IMG/VR virus record: IMGVR_UViG_3300031600_000306
Coordinates: 1 to 24,817 of that record
DNA: 24,817 nt
DNA from: a virus
Direction: 5' to 3' (one strand)
Below, piece after piece: positions 23,257 to 24,817 of the stretch; positions within the stretch are counted from its first letter, which is position 1, and the number at the start of each line of letters is the position of its first letter. The position numbers and the translations under genes are program-made. The notes beneath the pieces are model-generated. The model was not told where the DNA came from. It saw nothing but the letters and a program-made list of their open reading frames with translations, and made no database searches.

Positions 23257-23289
23257 TGTAAGCACCATCGCTCTGCTCGCGCTTACAGT
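23255..23289. promoter_or_regulatory. Second inverted repeat, ACTGTAAGC / GCTTACAGT
   Basis: Perfect 9-bp arms (23255-23263 and 23281-23289) with a 17-base spacer; it abuts the previous repeat. Arm spacing near two helical turns fits a dimeric repressor better than a hairpin. On the minus strand its outer arm overlaps TACACT, a possible -10 element. No convincing -35 was found at 16-18 bases, so the promoter itself is uncertain. Confidence 0.5.
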
Positions 23290-23399
23290 GTAGAGAAATC
23301 AGAGCAATTTCCTAGTTTTATGATCGCGGCGCGGCTGGCCAAGTACCCACGCCTCTCCGCGCCTCGGAGCCTCCGCACAACTGACGCACCCTGCCGGGC

Positions 23400-24374
23400 A
23401 TGAACATGTCCTTTCGATATTTGAGCGTCTGCAGCGGCATCGAGGCCGCCAGCGTCGCATGGGAGCCGCTCGGCTGGCGCCCCGTCGCTTTCAGCGAGAT
23501 CGAGCCGTTCCCATCGGCGGTTCTCGCCCATCATTACCCAAGCGTCCCGAACTGGGGCGACATGACCCGTTTTAAGGAATGGCCGGATGCAGCTGTCGAT
23601 CTTCTCATTGGTGGAACCCCCTGCCAGTCCTTCAGCGTCGCCGGGCTTCGAAAAGGACTGGACGATCCGCGCGGCAACTTGGCCCTCGTCTATCTGGGAC
23701 TGGTTGACCGCTACCGGCCCAAGTGGGTGGTTTGGGAGAACGTCCCCGGCGTCCTGTCGTCGAGCGGCGGACGGGACCTTGGTGCCTTCCTCGGGGGCTT
23801 GGGCGAACTCGGGTATGGGTGGGCCTACCGAGTGCTGGACGCTCAGTACATCCGAACACGCCGCTTTTCCGGTGCCGTTCCCCAGCGGCGACGCCGTGTG
23901 TTCGTTGTCGGATATCTTGGAGACTGGCGACCTCCCGCCGCGGTACTTTTTGAGCCCGAAAGCCTGCGCGGGCATCCTCCGCCGCGCCGAGAACCGGGGC
24001 AAGGCGCTGCCCACGATGTTGCAGGGAGCCTTGTCAGCAGTGGTCGCGGAGTCGCCAACTGTGGAGAAACCAGAGGACAAGACCCCGTCGTCGGATTGAT
24101 CCGGCAGGGCTTTGGTGGCGGCAACACCTCCGGACCAATCGACGTCGCTGCCTGCCTGACCGCCAAAGGGCAGCGCATCGATTTCGAGGTCGAAACATTT
24201 GTGGCGCATACATTGCGAGGTGAGGGCTTTGACGCGAGCGATGCCGGAGGGACCGCACGATACCGCAAACATTCGCGCTGCCTCTCATGGATCGAGCCGG
24301 TCTTACATTGCCACGCGCTGGGCAGTTCGTCGCCTGGCCCCGCTCGAGTGCGAGCGCCTGCAGGGATTTCCTGA
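23400..24374 (+). pseudogene. C5-cytosine DNA methyltransferase, reading frame broken before its C-terminus
   Basis: Phage Dcm-type methyltransferase. Motif I YLSVCSGIEAAS (AdoMet), motif IV GGTPCQSFSVAG with catalytic Cys75 (Cys73 if the second ATG at 23406 is used), motif VI WENVPGVLSS and motif VIII QRRRRVFVVG are all present, then the usual FGGGNTSGPIDVA and AHTLRGEGFDAS blocks. After about 24245 this frame loses the family pattern and stops at 24374. The missing end, with motif X, is intact in the next frame (24245-24513). A single extra base or loss of two would explain it. It may be inactive, or this may be a sequencing error. It probably protects phage DNA or marks it against host restriction. 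Confidence 0.75.
23587..24099 (+). CDS. Overprinted ORF inside the methyltransferase gene
   Basis: 170-aa frame lying wholly inside the methyltransferase, in its +1 frame. Unlike the other shadow frames it has a proper ribosome site: TAAGGA (23573-23578) eight bases before the ATG. Its sequence resembles hypothetical proteins I recall accompanying such phage methylases: SPASCRRAADGTLVPSSGAW, NSGMGGPTECWTLSTSE, then SLSDILETGDLPPRYFLSPK and CAGILRRAENRGKALP. Recurrence of the RYFLSPKACAGILRRAE segment would mean either true overprinting or repeated annotation of the same shadow. Function is unknown. Confidence 0.45.
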   Translation: MQLSIFSLVEPPASPSASPGFEKDWTIRAATWPSSIWDWLTATGPSGWFGRTSPASCRRAADGTLVPSSGAWANSGMGGPTECWTLSTSEHAAFPVPFPSGDAVCSLSDILETGDLPPRYFLSPKACAGILRRAENRGKALPTMLQGALSAVVAESPTVEKPEDKTPSSD

Positions 24375-24513
24375 TGGTTACACGGACGTGCCCTACCGGA
24401 AGCGCAACTGGACCGCTGACGGGCCGAGATACAAGGCACTGGGCAACAGCATGGCTGTGAATGCCATGGAGTGGATCGGGCTTCGCATCAATCTGGTTAA
24501 CGGTCTGCTCTGA
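24245..24513 (+). pseudogene. C-terminal piece of the cytosine methyltransferase in the +1 frame
   Basis: The frame beginning near 24245 reads the conserved methyltransferase end: RWAVRRLAPLECERLQGFPD, DGYTDVPYR, then ADGPRYKALGNSMAVNAMEW (motif X region, GNS). It stops at 24513. It has no good start of its own and makes sense only joined to the upstream frame. Together the two pieces give a full-length enzyme of about 370 residues, the expected size. No slippery site is visible at the junction, so programmed shifting is not supported. Confidence 0.72.
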
Positions 24514-24536
24514 ACCCGTTCGAATTTCTCTCAGCA

Positions 24537-24568
24537 AGCTCCTCGGTTAATTCCGGGGGGCTTTTTTT
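24537..24568 (+). terminator. Intrinsic terminator after the methyltransferase
   Basis: AGCTCCTCGG (24537-24546), loop TTAATT, CCGGGGGGCT (24553-24562) with two G-U pairs, then seven T (24562-24568). It closes the methyltransferase transcript and probably the right end of the phage genes. Confidence 0.85.
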
Positions 24569-24650
24569 CGTTTGGAAACAATGTGTGGCGAGTTTTGGTG
24601 CGTGGTCCGGTCAATATCTTGAGTCACGCCAGAGTCAAAACAAAACGACT

Positions 24651-24677
24651 AAAGCCCGACTGTTTAGGTCGGGCTTT
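24651..24677 (-). terminator. Terminator for the initiator tRNA (bidirectional hairpin)
   Basis: AAAGCCCGAC (24651-24660), loop TGTTTAG, GTCGGGCTTT (24668-24677): perfect 10-bp stem with A/T ends. It lies 25 bases beyond the 3' end of the minus-strand tRNA, where its terminator is expected. The symmetrical ends could also stop transcription coming from the left. Confidence 0.75.
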
Positions 24678-24702
24678 AAGTGTTTGATTAAGCGTTGTTT
24701 TT

Positions 24703-24779
<77 letters not shown>

Positions 24780-24787
24780 CCACTTGG

Positions 24788-24810
24788 CGCCTCATTTTGT
24801 TTATGAGGCG
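24788..24810. repeat. Hairpin just upstream of the tRNA 5' end
   Basis: CGCCTCAT (24788-24795), loop TTTGTTT, ATGAGGCG (24803-24810): perfect 8-bp inverted repeat. No T-run follows on either strand. It is upstream of the tRNA on the minus strand, so it may be a terminator of a preceding gene or a processing or operator site. The sequence beyond is outside the window. Confidence 0.45.
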
Positions 24811-24817
24811 ATATCGT

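Noticed and set aside
23296-23324. TATGAT (23319-23324) as a methyltransferase promoter -10
   Set aside because: No -35-like sequence at 16-18 bases upstream.
24240-24330. Programmed frameshift in the methyltransferase
   Set aside because: No slippery heptamer or internal stop/Shine-Dalgarno arrangement seen at the junction; mutation or sequence error is simpler.

Overview
The window is most of the late-gene half of a tailed (siphovirus-type) prophage. The host is probably a Rhodobacteraceae-like alphaproteobacterium. Reasons: high GC (about 70% in sampled lines of the structural genes); a baseplate block of the kind found in Rhodobacter gene transfer agents (DUF2460, DUF2163, NlpC/P60 peptidase, GTA TIM-barrel protein, DUF2793); and an alphaproteobacterial-style initiator tRNA with an A-U pair at the top of the anticodon stem. 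The left edge cuts the terminase large subunit. No integrase, repressor or replication gene lies in the window.

Layout, left to right on the + strand. Packaging and head (3-4759): terminase large subunit C-terminus, gpW-like joining protein, lambda-type portal, a protease/major-capsid fusion with a strong internal ribosome binding site, and a DUF2190-like capsid decoration protein. Connector and tail (4762-10191): head-tail attachment, gpZ-like (DUF6441-like) and gpU-like proteins, tail tube, a tail-assembly chaperone pair joined by a -1 frameshift signal, and the tape measure. Baseplate and adhesion (10191-20236): DUF2460 distal tail protein, then a low-GC cassette of a tail fibre with an SGNH/sialate-esterase-like domain plus a second unknown tail gene. 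After these come the DUF2163 hub, the NlpC/P60 hydrolase, the 1332-residue GTA TIM-barrel protein and a DUF2793 protein. Lysis (20282-22224): a small membrane/coiled-coil protein, an intrinsic terminator, a GH108 endolysin with a C-terminal membrane segment, two holin-like proteins and a 71-residue unknown.

Right end: a convergent minus-strand accessory pair (membrane-anchored SGNH hydrolase and a 67-residue unknown), a regulatory-looking region with two inverted repeats, and a plus-strand C5-cytosine methyltransferase. The methyltransferase reading frame is broken near its C-terminus, and a second plausible ORF with its own Shine-Dalgarno lies inside it. Two terminators follow, then an initiator tRNA-fMet on the minus strand that probably marks host DNA and may be the attachment region.

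Strongest points for follow-up: (i) two SGNH-type esterases in one prophage, one on the virion fibre and one predicted to be membrane-anchored in the lysogen, suggesting paired receptor modification; (ii) the overprinted ORF inside the methyltransferase; (iii) the A AAA AAC slippery site giving a G/GT-type chaperone with a four-cysteine extension; (iv) the nested capsid start. None of these was tested by a search; they rest on reading the sequence.
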